A DNA stretch of 64,000 bases from the NCBI GenBank assembly GCA_964484125.1, contig CAZAEK010000004.1, positions 62,001 to 126,000 of the forward strand, in the 5' to 3' direction. Positions 1-9,703 of this stretch are shown here, one piece after another. Both the position numbers and the translations under genes were made by a program. Position 1 is the first letter of the stretch. Each line of letters opens with the position of its first letter. The DNA comes from DSSM01 sp964484125 (GTDB taxonomy: Bacteria; Bacteroidota; Ignavibacteria; Tepidaquicellales; Tepidaquicellaceae). The notes under the pieces are model-generated. The model saw only the letters and a list, made by a program, of their open reading frames with translations, was not told where the DNA came from and made no database searches.

Positions 1-3
1 TAA

Positions 4-684
4 TCAGGATTTCACACGTACATCAAAGAGTTTTAAATCTTTAATCTGAATTATTCTCTTATTTTGAAATCTTTTTACGATATCAAAATTATGTGTTGCT
101 ATAACTACAGATGTACCGCTCATGTTAATTTTCAAAAGAAGTTTAATAATTTCGATTGCAATAAAAGGATCGAGATTGCCAGTCGGCTCATCTGCAACTA
201 TAAGTGAAGGATCATTGACCATAGCTCTTGCAATAGCAACTCTTTGTTGTTCTCCACCGGAAAGTTCATAAGGTCTTTCGTTTAATCTGTTAATTAATCC
301 TACAGTAGAAGCAACATTAAAGACTTTTCTTTTTATTGCCTCTCTTTTCTCTCCTGCGATGTAAAGCGGGAGTGCAATATTTTCAAAAATATTCCTGTCA
401 TTTAAAAGTCTGAAATCCTGAAATACTATGCCAATTTTCTGCCTGAGTTCTGCAATGTCAGTTTCATCAAGAGTAGATGAGTCATATTTATCAAAAACAA
501 CTTTTCCCTTCTCAGGAATTGTATCAAAATAAATCATTTTTAGCAGCGTAGTTTTTCCAATTCCGCTTTCGCCAACCATAAAAATAAATTCGCCTTCTTT
601 AATTTCTAAATTCGCACCTTTAAATATTTCCTTACTTTGGTAAGAAAAATATACGTTTTCAAGCTGGACAAGCGTATTATACAT
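4..684 (-). CDS. ftsE: Cell-division ABC transporter ATP-binding protein FtsE
   Basis: ATPase of the FtsEX complex, which sits at the inner face of the cytoplasmic membrane and couples ATP hydrolysis to activation of septal peptidoglycan hydrolases. All ABC motifs are visible: Walker A GESGIGKT (residues 38-45), Q-loop FQD (88-90), signature LSGGEQQ (141-147), Walker B LIVADEP (161-167) and the switch His198. Length (226 aa) is normal for FtsE, and the TGNLD stretch after Walker B is typical of the FtsE/LolD group. Its start overlaps the end of pdxA by 8 bases, so it is co-transcribed. The expected partner ftsX would lie beyond the left edge and cannot be checked. A LolD-like function is the main alternative. 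Confidence 0.85.
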   Translation of the reverse strand: MYNTLVQLENVYFSYQSKEIFKGANLEIKEGEFIFMVGESGIGKTTLLKMIYFDTIPEKGKVVFDKYDSSTLDETDIAELRQKIGIVFQDFRLLNDRNIFENIALPLYIAGEKREAIKRKVFNVASTVGLINRLNERPYELSGGEQQRVAIARAMVNDPSLIVADEPTGNLDPFIAIEIIKLLLKINMSGTSVVIATHNFDIVKRFQNKRIIQIKDLKLFDVRVKS

Positions 685-1645
685 TTTTGCCCTTTCTGTT
701 TATAGAAATTTTTATTGCGAGTTCAATGGCTTTAAGAGTTGAACCGGTATCAGCCATGCCAGTCCCTGCAATGTCAAAAGCTGTACCGTGAGCCGGAGAA
801 GTTCTTATTATTTTAGTACCCCCGGTATAATTTACACCTTTTCCACCGGAAATAATTTTGAAAGGAATTAAAACCTGATCGTGATACATTCCGATTGTAA
901 GGTCAAACTGTTTATAAAGTTCGTATGCGAAAAAACCATCGGCAGGATATGCACCACTGACATTTAGTCCTTCATCTTTTAATTTTTTAATTACCGGAAT
1001 TATAGTATTAATTTCTTCTTTGCCTATAACTCCTTTATCTCCTGAATGCGGGTTCAGCCCGAGAACAGCTATTGATGGTTTTAAAATTTTAAAATCTCTG
1101 ACAATAGTATTATTCGAATGTATTATAATATCCCTCAATAATTTTTTAGTAATATTCTCAGGGACATTCTTAATTGGAATATGAGTTGTTAATGGCAGGA
1201 AATTTATTTTACCGTGATTCATAATCATATAAGTATATAGAGAATAGGTATAGTCCTGAATAATTTCAGTATGCCCCTGGTACTTATATCCTCCGAGGTT
1301 AAGGGAATTCTTGGATATAGGCATAGTAACCATTGCATCAAAATAACCTGACATACATAATTCAATTCCCGTTATAATTGCATCACCTGAAATCCTTCCT
1401 GCGACTTTATCAACATTACCCGGTTTAGGTGTGAAATTTTTATGGGCAGGAAGATCTATAATAAACTCATCAGGTATTGAATTAAAATTTAGTAATTGAC
1501 TGTAAAAATTTAATACTTTTTTTGGTCCGATAACAGTAAGATTGTATCTGGACTTTGCTGAATTAAAAATTTTCAGTATAATCTCCGGTCCAATACCATT
1601 AGGATCGCCAATAGTAATGGCAATTTTTGTCTTTTTATTACTCAT
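677..1645 (-). CDS. pdxA: 4-hydroxythreonine-4-phosphate dehydrogenase PdxA
   Basis: NAD-dependent enzyme of the DXP-dependent pyridoxal 5'-phosphate pathway, oxidising 4-phosphohydroxy-threonine in the cytosol. The N-terminal motif TIGDPNGIGPE is diagnostic. The three metal-binding histidines known for the family are recognisable in THIPI (His155), NPHSG (His200) and MYHDQ (His255), and the late motif SPAHGTAFDIAG is present. The 322-aa length fits. It sits between rsfS (4-base overlap) and ftsE (8-base overlap) in a compact minus-strand operon. Nothing appears damaged. No other vitamin B6 gene is in the window. Confidence 0.93.
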   Translation of the reverse strand: MSNKKTKIAITIGDPNGIGPEIILKIFNSAKSRYNLTVIGPKKVLNFYSQLLNFNSIPDEFIIDLPAHKNFTPKPGNVDKVAGRISGDAIITGIELCMSGYFDAMVTMPISKNSLNLGGYKYQGHTEIIQDYTYSLYTYMIMNHGKINFLPLTTHIPIKNVPENITKKLLRDIIIHSNNTIVRDFKILKPSIAVLGLNPHSGDKGVIGKEEINTIIPVIKKLKDEGLNVSGAYPADGFFAYELYKQFDLTIGMYHDQVLIPFKIISGGKGVNYTGGTKIIRTSPAHGTAFDIAGTGMADTGSTLKAIELAIKISINRKGKNV

Positions 1646-2022
1646 TTTGCTTTATCTTTTATTTCAGTTATTTCAGCATCGCCCCATAGTCCTTCAAGGT
1701 TATAAAATTTCCTTGAGCTTTCGAGGAAAATATGAACAACAACATCAACAAAATCAATTAACACCCAGCTTAAATTAGAGTAACCTTCGCTGTGCCAGGG
1801 TTTTTGATTGAGTTTTTTTGTCTCAGTAATTATAAAATCGGCAATTGCTTTAACCTGAACATCAGAAGTTGCAGTGCAAATAACAAAATAATCTGATACA
1901 GAAGTAATATTCTTTAAATTCAGAATTTTTATATCTTCACCTTTCTTCTGAAGAATTAATTCAGAAATGTATTTGGCAAGTTCTCCTGCATTGTCTGATT
2001 CAGTATTCTTTTTTTTTCTCAT
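1642..2022 (-). CDS. rsfS: Ribosomal silencing factor RsfS
   Basis: DUF143/Iojap-family protein that binds ribosomal protein L14 on the large subunit and blocks subunit joining when nutrients are short. Core features are the segment SDYFVICTATSDVQVKAIAD and the later GYSNLSWVLIDFVDVVVHIF, both characteristic. At 126 aa it has the usual size. The C-terminus is lysine-rich. It overlaps pdxA by 4 bases and follows the LytR_C gene by 6 bases, so the group 2514-4 is probably one operon. Confidence 0.92.
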   Translation of the reverse strand: MRKKKNTESDNAGELAKYISELILQKKGEDIKILNLKNITSVSDYFVICTATSDVQVKAIADFIITETKKLNQKPWHSEGYSNLSWVLIDFVDVVVHIFLESSRKFYNLEGLWGDAEITEIKDKAK

Positions 2023-2028
2023 AAAAGT

Positions 2029-2514
2029 TTATTTGTTTGAAATAAAAGGTTTCAAAGAGTTAAAATCCCTTCCGATTATTACAGTAACATCTGTATATAA
2101 TTCAGGCATTAATTGAGTGGAAACCAGTTTCTCGCTAACTCCAAGGGCATAAGCAACTTTTGAAGCTTTTTTTATATCTCCGACTCTGTCTATGATTATT
2201 GTTTTTTCGACAGTTGATGTTTTATAATTATCGGCTTTAACAACGTCAAATTCATTGTAAATCAGAAATTCCCTTACGGTAGAAGCAATTTTTTTCTCAT
2301 CAGTGCCGTTCAGTACTTCGACGGTTATTGATTTTGAATTGATCTGCGGAAAAGATTTTTTAGTAGTATCTGTAACATCAGTTTTTTTATCACTAACAGG
2401 GGAATTATTTATAAAAATAGAATAAATCATAAAACCACTGAAAGTAAGCAGAATTAGAATTATAATGTTGAGAGAATAATTTGTAATTGTTTTTTTTAAC
2501 TCCTGATTCATCAT
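2029..2514 (-). CDS. LytR C-terminal-domain envelope protein
   Basis: A 161-aa bitopic membrane protein. Residues about 12-32 form one hydrophobic segment, followed by a Ser/Thr/Asp/Lys linker and then a LytR_C-type domain starting near residue 60 with the typical ITVEVLNGT strand and ending with a second strand that reads TDVTVIIGRDF. In LytR-CpsA-Psr proteins this domain follows the catalytic phosphotransferase domain, but here it stands alone, as in several Bacteroidota/Ignavibacteria genomes next to rsfS. Its biochemical role is unknown; a cell-wall or envelope role is inferred from the family. Two consecutive ATGs open the gene; either may be used. Confidence 0.75.
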   Translation of the reverse strand: MMNQELKKTITNYSLNIIILILLTFSGFMIYSIFINNSPVSDKKTDVTDTTKKSFPQINSKSITVEVLNGTDEKKIASTVREFLIYNEFDVVKADNYKTSTVEKTIIIDRVGDIKKASKVAYALGVSEKLVSTQLMPELYTDVTVIIGRDFNSLKPFISNK

Positions 2515-2604
2515 TATTAAAAAAAAACCGAAAACTCTAAGTCTCCGGTAAAAAGCGATTTTTTAAAAATATAATAATTTCCTATAATTCATTTGCTTAA
2601 GATA

Positions 2605-3102
2605 TTAACGTCCGTAATATGAATTTTCATAACCCCAGAAAGAATTATTGTAATATGGGTTATAAGGGTCATAAAAATAACTTCCTTTTAAATTTCTATA
2701 TTCAAATTTTAGGAACATATCATCGGAAATTTTATAATCAAAAGCTAATTTAGAAAGAGTGATACCCGAAAAATCATTTTGAAGTCTGTTGGAATAGTCC
2801 TTTCCGAAAACAGAGTTTGCATATGGAGCATATTGCAGTGTAACGTCTGCGGAAATATTCATCTTATCATTGATTTTATAATTTATAGAGTTAATATAAG
2901 ATGTAACAGCTATATTGCCGAAATTAGAACTCATCATAGAAACATTAACAGAATGCCTCATTGAGAAATTATTCGGGTTGATAAAGCCAAGTATAAGATT
3001 AGTACTTTTATTAATTTTAGGTTCTTTGCCGTTTATAAACTGAGCATTGAGCAACTGAGTTGAAAAGAAAAATATAATTAAAATCAACGTAATTTTTTTC
3101 AT
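2605..3102 (-). CDS. Hypothetical secreted protein with barrel-like strands
   Basis: 165 aa. A clear Sec signal peptide (MKK start, hydrophobic core, cleavage near LLNAQ) is followed by alternating polar/hydrophobic stretches resembling short transmembrane beta-strands (for example the segments around NISADVTLQYAPY and DDMFLKFEYRNL). The last 20 residues are very rich in Tyr, Asn and Gly, with no T9SS sorting motif. I do not recognise a named family. A small outer-membrane or periplasmic protein is the most that can be said. It is separated from the LytR_C gene by 90 bases and probably has its own promoter. Confidence 0.6.
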   Translation of the reverse strand: MKKITLILIIFFFSTQLLNAQFINGKEPKINKSTNLILGFINPNNFSMRHSVNVSMMSSNFGNIAVTSYINSINYKINDKMNISADVTLQYAPYANSVFGKDYSNRLQNDFSGITLSKLAFDYKISDDMFLKFEYRNLKGSYFYDPYNPYYNNSFWGYENSYYGR

Positions 3103-3234
3103 ATAAGTATTTTAATTTTTATAAATATATACAATTTTATAAAAAACAACAATGTAGCAATATATTTAAAAAACATTACAATATTGTATTAAAATGTATA
3201 TTTTTTTATGTCTTAAATAGAATTATCTTGCATT

Positions 3235-4350
3235 ATGAATAAGAAAGTAATATGTTTTATTTGTACTTCCGAAAGTTCAGGAGGGTTAGAGATGGGTATG
3301 GCTAATCTGTGTCTGAGACTCAGGCAAAGAGGTAATGATTGTGTCTTTATTTGTTCGGAAAACAGTTACATATCAGAATTTACAAAGAGTAACTATATAG
3401 ATAGTTATGAGATAAAAAAACCTGCTAAATTATTTGATTTTAAATCAGCTCGTAAGATTAAAAAAATATTAAACGAAAAGAATATTTCCACAATAATATC
3501 AGGTGATAACAGGGACTTGAATTTATGCTATCTAATAAAGAAAATTACTAATCCAAAGCCTAAACATATTTTCATTCAGAATATGCAGATAGGCATAAAG
3601 AAAAAGGATATTTATCACACAACAATCTATAAAGAAATTGATTATTGGGTTTCACCTTTAAGATGGTTAAGAAATCAGGTAATTGAGTTAACTAATATTA
3701 ATCCGCAAAAAGTAATAATTATACCTCACGGATTTGATGTAAATAAATTCATCGGAGAAAAGATATCGAAAGAGGAAGCAAGGGAAATGCTTGGAATGAA
3801 GCCGGATAAATATTATCTAGGGATTCTTGGAAGAATAGATGTAAAAAAAGGTCAGGAATTTCTGATAAATGCAATCAATATTCTGAATAACACTTGGGGT
3901 TTAAATATTTATCTTGCCATTGGAGGGCAACCAACTCAAGGGGAGGGAATGGAATATTATAATCATTTAAGAAAACTTACGCAAGAACTTAATCTTGAGG
4001 ATAATATCCTTTTTTTAGGATTTATAAAAAATAAATCTGCATTTTACAAAGCCATAGATGCATTTGTAATGGCTTCGGAAAGCGAAACTTACGGATTAGT
4101 AACTCTTGAAGCTATGGCTTACGGTGTTCCAGTGATAGGTACTAAAAAAGGAGGGACTGTTGAAATTTTAAAATACGGAGAAATAGGATATTTATATGAC
4201 CCCGGGAACATAAATCAATTCTGTGAAATAGTTGAAAAAATTAAAAATGGATATGAAAATACAGAAGAGAAAGTAGCAAAAGCTAAAGAGATTGCTATAA
4301 GTAAATATTCCATAGATGCTCAATGTGAAATGCTTGAAAAAATTATCTGA
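3235..4350 (+). CDS. Family 4 glycosyltransferase
   Basis: 371-aa GT-B fold enzyme. The N-terminal half carries the glycine-rich loop ESSGGLEMGMANLC expected at the acceptor side. The C-terminal half contains ILGRIDVKKGQEFLI, an FLGFI strand and the donor-binding motif ASESETYGLVTLEAMAYGVPVIG with the E-x7-E pattern of GT4 retaining enzymes. It therefore transfers an activated sugar, probably to an envelope polysaccharide or glycolipid, but donor and acceptor cannot be inferred. It stands alone on the plus strand and its end overlaps by 8 bases, tail to tail, with the aminotransferase gene. The upstream 130 bases are very AT-rich. Confidence 0.85.
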   Translation: MNKKVICFICTSESSGGLEMGMANLCLRLRQRGNDCVFICSENSYISEFTKSNYIDSYEIKKPAKLFDFKSARKIKKILNEKNISTIISGDNRDLNLCYLIKKITNPKPKHIFIQNMQIGIKKKDIYHTTIYKEIDYWVSPLRWLRNQVIELTNINPQKVIIIPHGFDVNKFIGEKISKEEAREMLGMKPDKYYLGILGRIDVKKGQEFLINAINILNNTWGLNIYLAIGGQPTQGEGMEYYNHLRKLTQELNLEDNILFLGFIKNKSAFYKAIDAFVMASESETYGLVTLEAMAYGVPVIGTKKGGTVEILKYGEIGYLYDPGNINQFCEIVEKIKNGYENTEEKVAKAKEIAISKYSIDAQCEMLEKII

Positions 4351-5494
4351 ATACTTTAATTATTCCATTTTGCATTTCAGATTCTTTAATTATAAGACTA
4401 ATAATCAAGTAACCATCATCGTCGAAGTTATAGAAATAACCCGGGTGCATATTAACCCTGTGATTTTCTAAAAAGTACAGAACTCTTTGTTCATCGTCTC
4501 CTTCAGAAAGACTTTTTATTACCGCATACCAACCGCCTTCAACAGTTAACACAGAGTTTATAGAGTCGCTTGCAAAGTGATTATTAAGGAAGTTATAATT
4601 TGCCGTTATTCTTTTAATAATCTGTGATTTAATATCATTCCCGGCTTGAAGTAAAACAGGAAAGGCATTTTGTACAGGAGTATTTACAGTCAAATAAGTA
4701 TCCGATATCATCTCGAGAATATTTTGACAGGACTTTTTTTTCTTATCGCCAGAAAGATTAATAATCCACCCAAGTTTTAACTGAGGAAGGGCAAGCATTT
4801 TAGATATTCCGTTTAAAACAAACAATATTGAATTTTCAGATATTTCTGCTTCTGTAAAAGAAAATTTATTCTCTGATAAACTGAAATCATTAAAGACTTC
4901 ATCAACAATTAATGCAATTTTATTTTTATCACAAAATCTTATTAAAAAATCCGATTCCTTTTTGGAAATGTAATTACCAGTAGGATTATTTGGATTTATA
5001 ACAATAATTGCTTTAGTTTTTTCGTTGATATTTTTTTTGATTGAGTCGAAGTCAATTTCCCATTTGTTTTCGGTATAATTTAATTTATAATATCTTTGTT
5101 CAATTGATTCAAGTCCGCATAAAATATCGAGTAAAGGATAGCTTGGACATGGGATAAGAATATTATCTCCCGGATCTGTGAGCAATTTGAATAAATAGGA
5201 ATAGGATTCACTTGTACCTGCAGTAAGAATAATATCTTCAGTATCAATGTTTTTTTTGTGTAATTCAGAAATCTTTTCCCTAACATGAAAAGAACCTCCG
5301 GGGGTTGGATCATATATTAGGTTATTTACTGATTTTAAAGAGTTCAGTATTAATTCAGAAGCATAATTGAAATCACAAACTGTTGGATTTGATTCTATTA
5401 AATTTAATAGCTCAATACCTTTTTCTTTTAATTGATTTATTTTTATCGTAATACTGTTTTCAGAGAAATCTCCGTAAAATTTATTTGAAATCAT
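4343..5494 (-). CDS. Class I/II pyridoxal-phosphate aminotransferase
   Basis: 383-aa fold-type I PLP enzyme. Visible motifs are the cofactor-phosphate loop AGTSESYSYLF, NPNNPTGNYIS, the Asp of LIVDEVFNDF that contacts the pyridine nitrogen, and the Schiff-base lysine in GISKMLALPQLKLGW. The order and spacing match the aspartate aminotransferase/MalY/histidinol-phosphate aminotransferase superfamily. The substrate is not evident; the neighbours give no pathway context. Its 3' end overlaps the glycosyltransferase by 8 bases in convergent orientation. An alanine/aspartate-type aminotransferase or amino-acid C-S lyase-like role are both possible. Confidence 0.8.
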   Translation of the reverse strand: MISNKFYGDFSENSITIKINQLKEKGIELLNLIESNPTVCDFNYASELILNSLKSVNNLIYDPTPGGSFHVREKISELHKKNIDTEDIILTAGTSESYSYLFKLLTDPGDNILIPCPSYPLLDILCGLESIEQRYYKLNYTENKWEIDFDSIKKNINEKTKAIIVINPNNPTGNYISKKESDFLIRFCDKNKIALIVDEVFNDFSLSENKFSFTEAEISENSILFVLNGISKMLALPQLKLGWIINLSGDKKKKSCQNILEMISDTYLTVNTPVQNAFPVLLQAGNDIKSQIIKRITANYNFLNNHFASDSINSVLTVEGGWYAVIKSLSEGDDEQRVLYFLENHRVNMHPGYFYNFDDDGYLIISLIIKESEMQNGIIKVFR

Positions 5495-5575
5495 ATTACA
5501 AATATAATAAATTATTTAATCTAATAAACTTTAAACTTTGATACTTATTCATTAAATTTATAAAAAATTATAGAT

Positions 5576-8500
5576 TTGAAATTGTTTTCTGGAAAATTTC
5601 GTACGCGGAATATATTAATAGGAGTAGGGATATTATTATTAATATGGATAGCAATCGTAAAAATTGCAGAAAATTTTGTTGTAAATAATGTTGATGAGAG
5701 GTGGGGAAATATATCAAATGAAAATTATGCTGAGCAGAAGAAGATATGTATAAACTTTTATAATGAGTATTTAAAAGTTGCAACAGAGTATAATAAGAAT
5801 ATTTCAGAAAATCAGAATATAAGGAATGCGCTCAGAAGCAATGATGCGGTGAAGATATTTGAAGAATTATCTAAAGCTAATTTTGGAGAGAATACAGTAA
5901 TAGAAATATTTGACAGAAAATTATCATTAATAGCTTTTGAGGGCAGAATGCTTGATGTTGACAGGCAATTATTACTAAAGGCATTCAATGGGACTAAATT
6001 CAGCATTATAAAAAACATAGGGTTTTACACATATCTTATGATTTTGACCCCTATATACGATAGTGGTAATTTACTCTCTGTAACAGGGGTCTGCATTACT
6101 GCAATATTAATTGATGTGAGATATGAAATCAAAAACAGGTTTTTCCCTGATTTTGGTTTATCAAATCAAATAAAAAAGGCTATAGATGTAAATTCTGAGT
6201 TAATAACTTCAGAGACTGGATTGCCAGCCGGGTTAAAAGATACAAACAGAGTAGTAGAATTGAAAGGAATTGACGGAGAAAGGACAGGGAATATAATACT
6301 TCCGGGATTTGACAAACAGACTTATATTGAAAGCATTACCTCATACTCTTCAAAAATTATTTCACTCCTTGTTTTTATGCTTTCAGTTGTATTGCTTTCA
6401 TTATTCCATGTAATTGCTTCATCATTCGAAAGCTGGATTTCTGCATATTTTAAGATATTTTTTGCCGGTATTTTGCTTGTATTACTGAGAATACTATGGA
6501 TGTATTCAGGATTTCCTTCTGAACTAATCAGTTCAGAATATTTTTCGCCTCAATACTATTCTTCGAATCTTGGATTTGGGCTCGCAAAATCAATAGGTGA
6601 TTTATTTATAACAACATTTTTTATTTTAATTTATGTAATTTATACCTCAAGGGAATTATTCAAAAAAAATATAAGCTTTGTTAACCATAGTTTCGGTAAG
6701 AATTTTAAAAGTTATTTATTTTTATCAGGACTTTTTCTTGTTGTCTATTTATCTTTCCTTGGAACATTAGATTTATTTGGATTGATTCTTAATAGTATAA
6801 TATTTGATTCGAATATTAAATTTTTAGATAAATCTAACTTTATACCTTCTTTTGAACTATTTCTGATACAGGTAATACTTTTAGTTACAACCTTTATATT
6901 TATCCTTTTTAATTCATCTCTCATTTTATTTTTAATTAGCAGGACAAAGTCAATAACAAATTCAGCGTTTATTAAAAAATCTTTGATCTTTATTTATTAT
7001 TTTATTTTTTTAGTTCTTAATCACGTTACAGGATATTTTACAGAGGGGTTTGGAATTAATTACCTGCATAGAGTAATAATAATAACTCTGATATTTAGCT
7101 TCTGTTTTTATGTTAACAGATTTTCTTTTTTGAAAAGGAATTTTAACATTCTAACTGTGAGGAATTTTTCTATTATATTAATAATGTGTATATTGTTAGC
7201 CCCTATGATATTACTTGATAAAATAAAGTCACAGGAAAATAATTTTATAGAACTTCTCGGTAAAAATCTATCAAGTCAGGAAGATGAAAAGGCAGTATTC
7301 CTTATATCAAACGAGTTATTAAATTTTACAACGAATAATAATATTGAGCAGTTAATAAACGACAAAGCCAAGCATCCAAAACTTGCTTTTTCGTTATGGA
7401 AAGACAGTAAATTAAGTTCTGAAAATTTTAATTCTGCGGTGATATTAATTGATTCTTCAAAAAAGGTAATAAGTGATTTTAACATAAGCCCTCTTACAAT
7501 CGAAACAGACAGTATTGTCAGCTTTGCCCTGAAAAAATATATTAACCGCCAAATTAAATATTCAACACCGGATTATTTAAACGATACAAGCAATGCAGAA
7601 ATAATATCAGAAGAAAACGAGGAAGATATTTATCCTGTTGCATTCGAAAATATAAATATTCTGAAAAATCCAGCTGAAAAATATTTTCTTGGAATAGCTC
7701 CGGTGGAAAGAACTGCATTTAAAAATACAAAATATTCAAAAAACATTGCTTATATTTTACTTGTATTACAATCGGATGTAAGAAATTTTGTTACGCAGCC
7801 GACTCAACAGTTATTCAAAACATATCCGAAAGATAATTACTTAAATAAAATAATTACAATACCTGTTATTTCAGAATTCATTAATGGTGAACTTGAAAAT
7901 TCAACTGATTTAGAATTTTCGAAAGATTTAATGAAGTATGCTTTTGATTTTTCAGGGAGGGTTAGAGAAAACAACAGAAAGACAGAATGGCAGGAAACTG
8001 CAATTGGTGGTGTTCAGTATAAGTCATATTTTATTTATACTGAATCAAAATATTATGATGATTTGTCGAGACCTGCAGGTACAATAGAAAGAGTATTTGC
8101 AGTAAGTATAAGAGAAAACGAGTTCTCCGTAATTTTATTTTACTACTTAAAATTTGTTCTGTTTTCGTTTTTATTTCTTTTTATACTTTATATTTTTTAT
8201 GCTTTAGGTTTTATATTCAGATTAAGGAAATATAAATTAAATTTCAGGAATAAATTATTTTTAACATTTTTCCTCGTATCTGTAATACCACTCATAATAC
8301 TTGGAATATATACACGGTCACTTATCACCAAGAAAAACGAAAGTAGTTTCAAGAATCAAATTATTTCAGATCTTAATATTGCTACAGAAATACTAAGAAA
8401 TGAAAAGCTGTCATCAGCTTCAATTTCTAAACTCACACCTGACAGTACAGATAAGATTGTCAGAAATATTTTCGGGAAAAATCTAATAAAGACTGATAAA

Positions 8501-9703
8501 AATTTCAATATTTTTATTAACAATAAACTGGTATCTACAACAAATGAAGAACTTTATAAATCAGATTTACTTGATACACGTATAAACGCAGATGCGTATT
8601 TTAATATTGTCATTCTTAAAAAAGATAAATTTGTAAAAGACCAGAAAATAGGCAATCTGACATTCCTTGAGGGATTCAAGCCATTAACTGATTCCAAAGG
8701 GAAAACCCTTGGGATAATTTCTTCTCTTTCGGTTTACAGACAAACAGAGATTAATGAAGAATTAACTGAAACTCTGACTTTTATATTCGGTTCATATCTC
8801 TTTGTTCTTGTGTTTATTCTGGTATTGGTAAGTTTCTTTGCCAAGAGACTTTCAAAGCCGATTATTGAGCTTACAGAAGCAACAGAAAGGATATCTAAAG
8901 GTGAAGAAAATATAGAACTAAATATAGAAAGAACAGATGAATTCAGAACTCTGGTAGATTCATTTAAAAGAATGACAGTAGAGTTGGAGAAGTCAAAACT
9001 TCAATTGAAAAAAGCCGAAAGAGAGGCAGCCTGGCGTGATATAGCAAGGCGTGTTGCACATGAAATTAAAAACCCACTCACTCCGATGCGTCTTTCAATA
9101 CAGCATCTTCAGAATTATTTCAAAAAAAATAAAAACAAAGAGGATTTTGAAGAAGTACTGCAGAAAACTAGTAAATTGATAATTAGTGAGATAGATAAAT
9201 TAAATTTAATTGCTTCAGAATTTTCAAATTTTGCAAAATTGCCTTCAAGAAATTATGAGCCATTGAATCTTAATTTTATCCTTGAGGAAGTTTTATCCCT
9301 TTATTCATTTGACAACAAAATTAAATTTGAGATAGAACTTCAGAAAGATATTCCTGAAATATCTGCAGACAGGCAGGAATTAAACAGGGTATTCCAGAAT
9401 ATTATAAAGAATTCAGTGCAGTCTATAGAGGGTGATGAAGGAATTATCAATGTCAAATCCTATTACGAAAATGGATATATCTATGTGGAAATAACAGATA
9501 ATGGTTGCGGTGTAGAAGAGGAGTTATTAGATAAACTATTTGAGCCAAACTTTTCAACAAAATCCAAAGGAATGGGATTAGGGTTGGCGATAACCAAAAA
9601 GTCGCTTGACGATATGCGTGCAAAAATACAGTTAACAAGTAAACCCGGCAAGGGTACTAAAGTTGTAATAATATTTAATGCTTTACCCAGAGAGACAAAG
9701 TAA
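5576..9703 (+). CDS. Giant multi-pass NtrY-like sensor histidine kinase
   Basis: 1375 aa, well above the usual 700-800 aa of NtrY. One transmembrane helix lies near residues 13-32, followed by an extracytoplasmic sensing region, then about ten hydrophobic helices (roughly 260-560), a second large periplasmic segment, a helix near 865-885, another near 905-925, a further sensing stretch and a helix near 1085, leading into HAMP (about 1095-1145). The kinase core has H-box His1162 in ARRVAHEIKNPLTPMRLS, the NtrY-type sequence, an N-box (IIKNSVQS) and G-boxes (DNGCGV, GMGLGLAI). The start is TTG at 5576; the upstream frame gives no better candidate. No response regulator is adjacent; the downstream lipoprotein gene overlaps by one base. 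The partner and the signal are unknown. Confidence 0.85.
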   Translation: MKLFSGKFRTRNILIGVGILLLIWIAIVKIAENFVVNNVDERWGNISNENYAEQKKICINFYNEYLKVATEYNKNISENQNIRNALRSNDAVKIFEELSKANFGENTVIEIFDRKLSLIAFEGRMLDVDRQLLLKAFNGTKFSIIKNIGFYTYLMILTPIYDSGNLLSVTGVCITAILIDVRYEIKNRFFPDFGLSNQIKKAIDVNSELITSETGLPAGLKDTNRVVELKGIDGERTGNIILPGFDKQTYIESITSYSSKIISLLVFMLSVVLLSLFHVIASSFESWISAYFKIFFAGILLVLLRILWMYSGFPSELISSEYFSPQYYSSNLGFGLAKSIGDLFITTFFILIYVIYTSRELFKKNISFVNHSFGKNFKSYLFLSGLFLVVYLSFLGTLDLFGLILNSIIFDSNIKFLDKSNFIPSFELFLIQVILLVTTFIFILFNSSLILFLISRTKSITNSAFIKKSLIFIYYFIFLVLNHVTGYFTEGFGINYLHRVIIITLIFSFCFYVNRFSFLKRNFNILTVRNFSIILIMCILLAPMILLDKIKSQENNFIELLGKNLSSQEDEKAVFLISNELLNFTTNNNIEQLINDKAKHPKLAFSLWKDSKLSSENFNSAVILIDSSKKVISDFNISPLTIETDSIVSFALKKYINRQIKYSTPDYLNDTSNAEIISEENEEDIYPVAFENINILKNPAEKYFLGIAPVERTAFKNTKYSKNIAYILLVLQSDVRNFVTQPTQQLFKTYPKDNYLNKIITIPVISEFINGELENSTDLEFSKDLMKYAFDFSGRVRENNRKTEWQETAIGGVQYKSYFIYTESKYYDDLSRPAGTIERVFAVSIRENEFSVILFYYLKFVLFSFLFLFILYIFYALGFIFRLRKYKLNFRNKLFLTFFLVSVIPLIILGIYTRSLITKKNESSFKNQIISDLNIATEILRNEKLSSASISKLTPDSTDKIVRNIFGKNLIKTDKNFNIFINNKLVSTTNEELYKSDLLDTRINADAYFNIVILKKDKFVKDQKIGNLTFLEGFKPLTDSKGKTLGIISSLSVYRQTEINEELTETLTFIFGSYLFVLVFILVLVSFFAKRLSKPIIELTEATERISKGEENIELNIERTDEFRTLVDSFKRMTVELEKSKLQLKKAEREAAWRDIARRVAHEIKNPLTPMRLSIQHLQNYFKKNKNKEDFEEVLQKTSKLIISEIDKLNLIASEFSNFAKLPSRNYEPLNLNFILEEVLSLYSFDNKIKFEIELQKDIPEISADRQELNRVFQNIIKNSVQSIEGDEGIINVKSYYENGYIYVEITDNGCGVEEELLDKLFEPNFSTKSKGMGLGLAITKKSLDDMRAKIQLTSKPGKGTKVVIIFNALPRETK

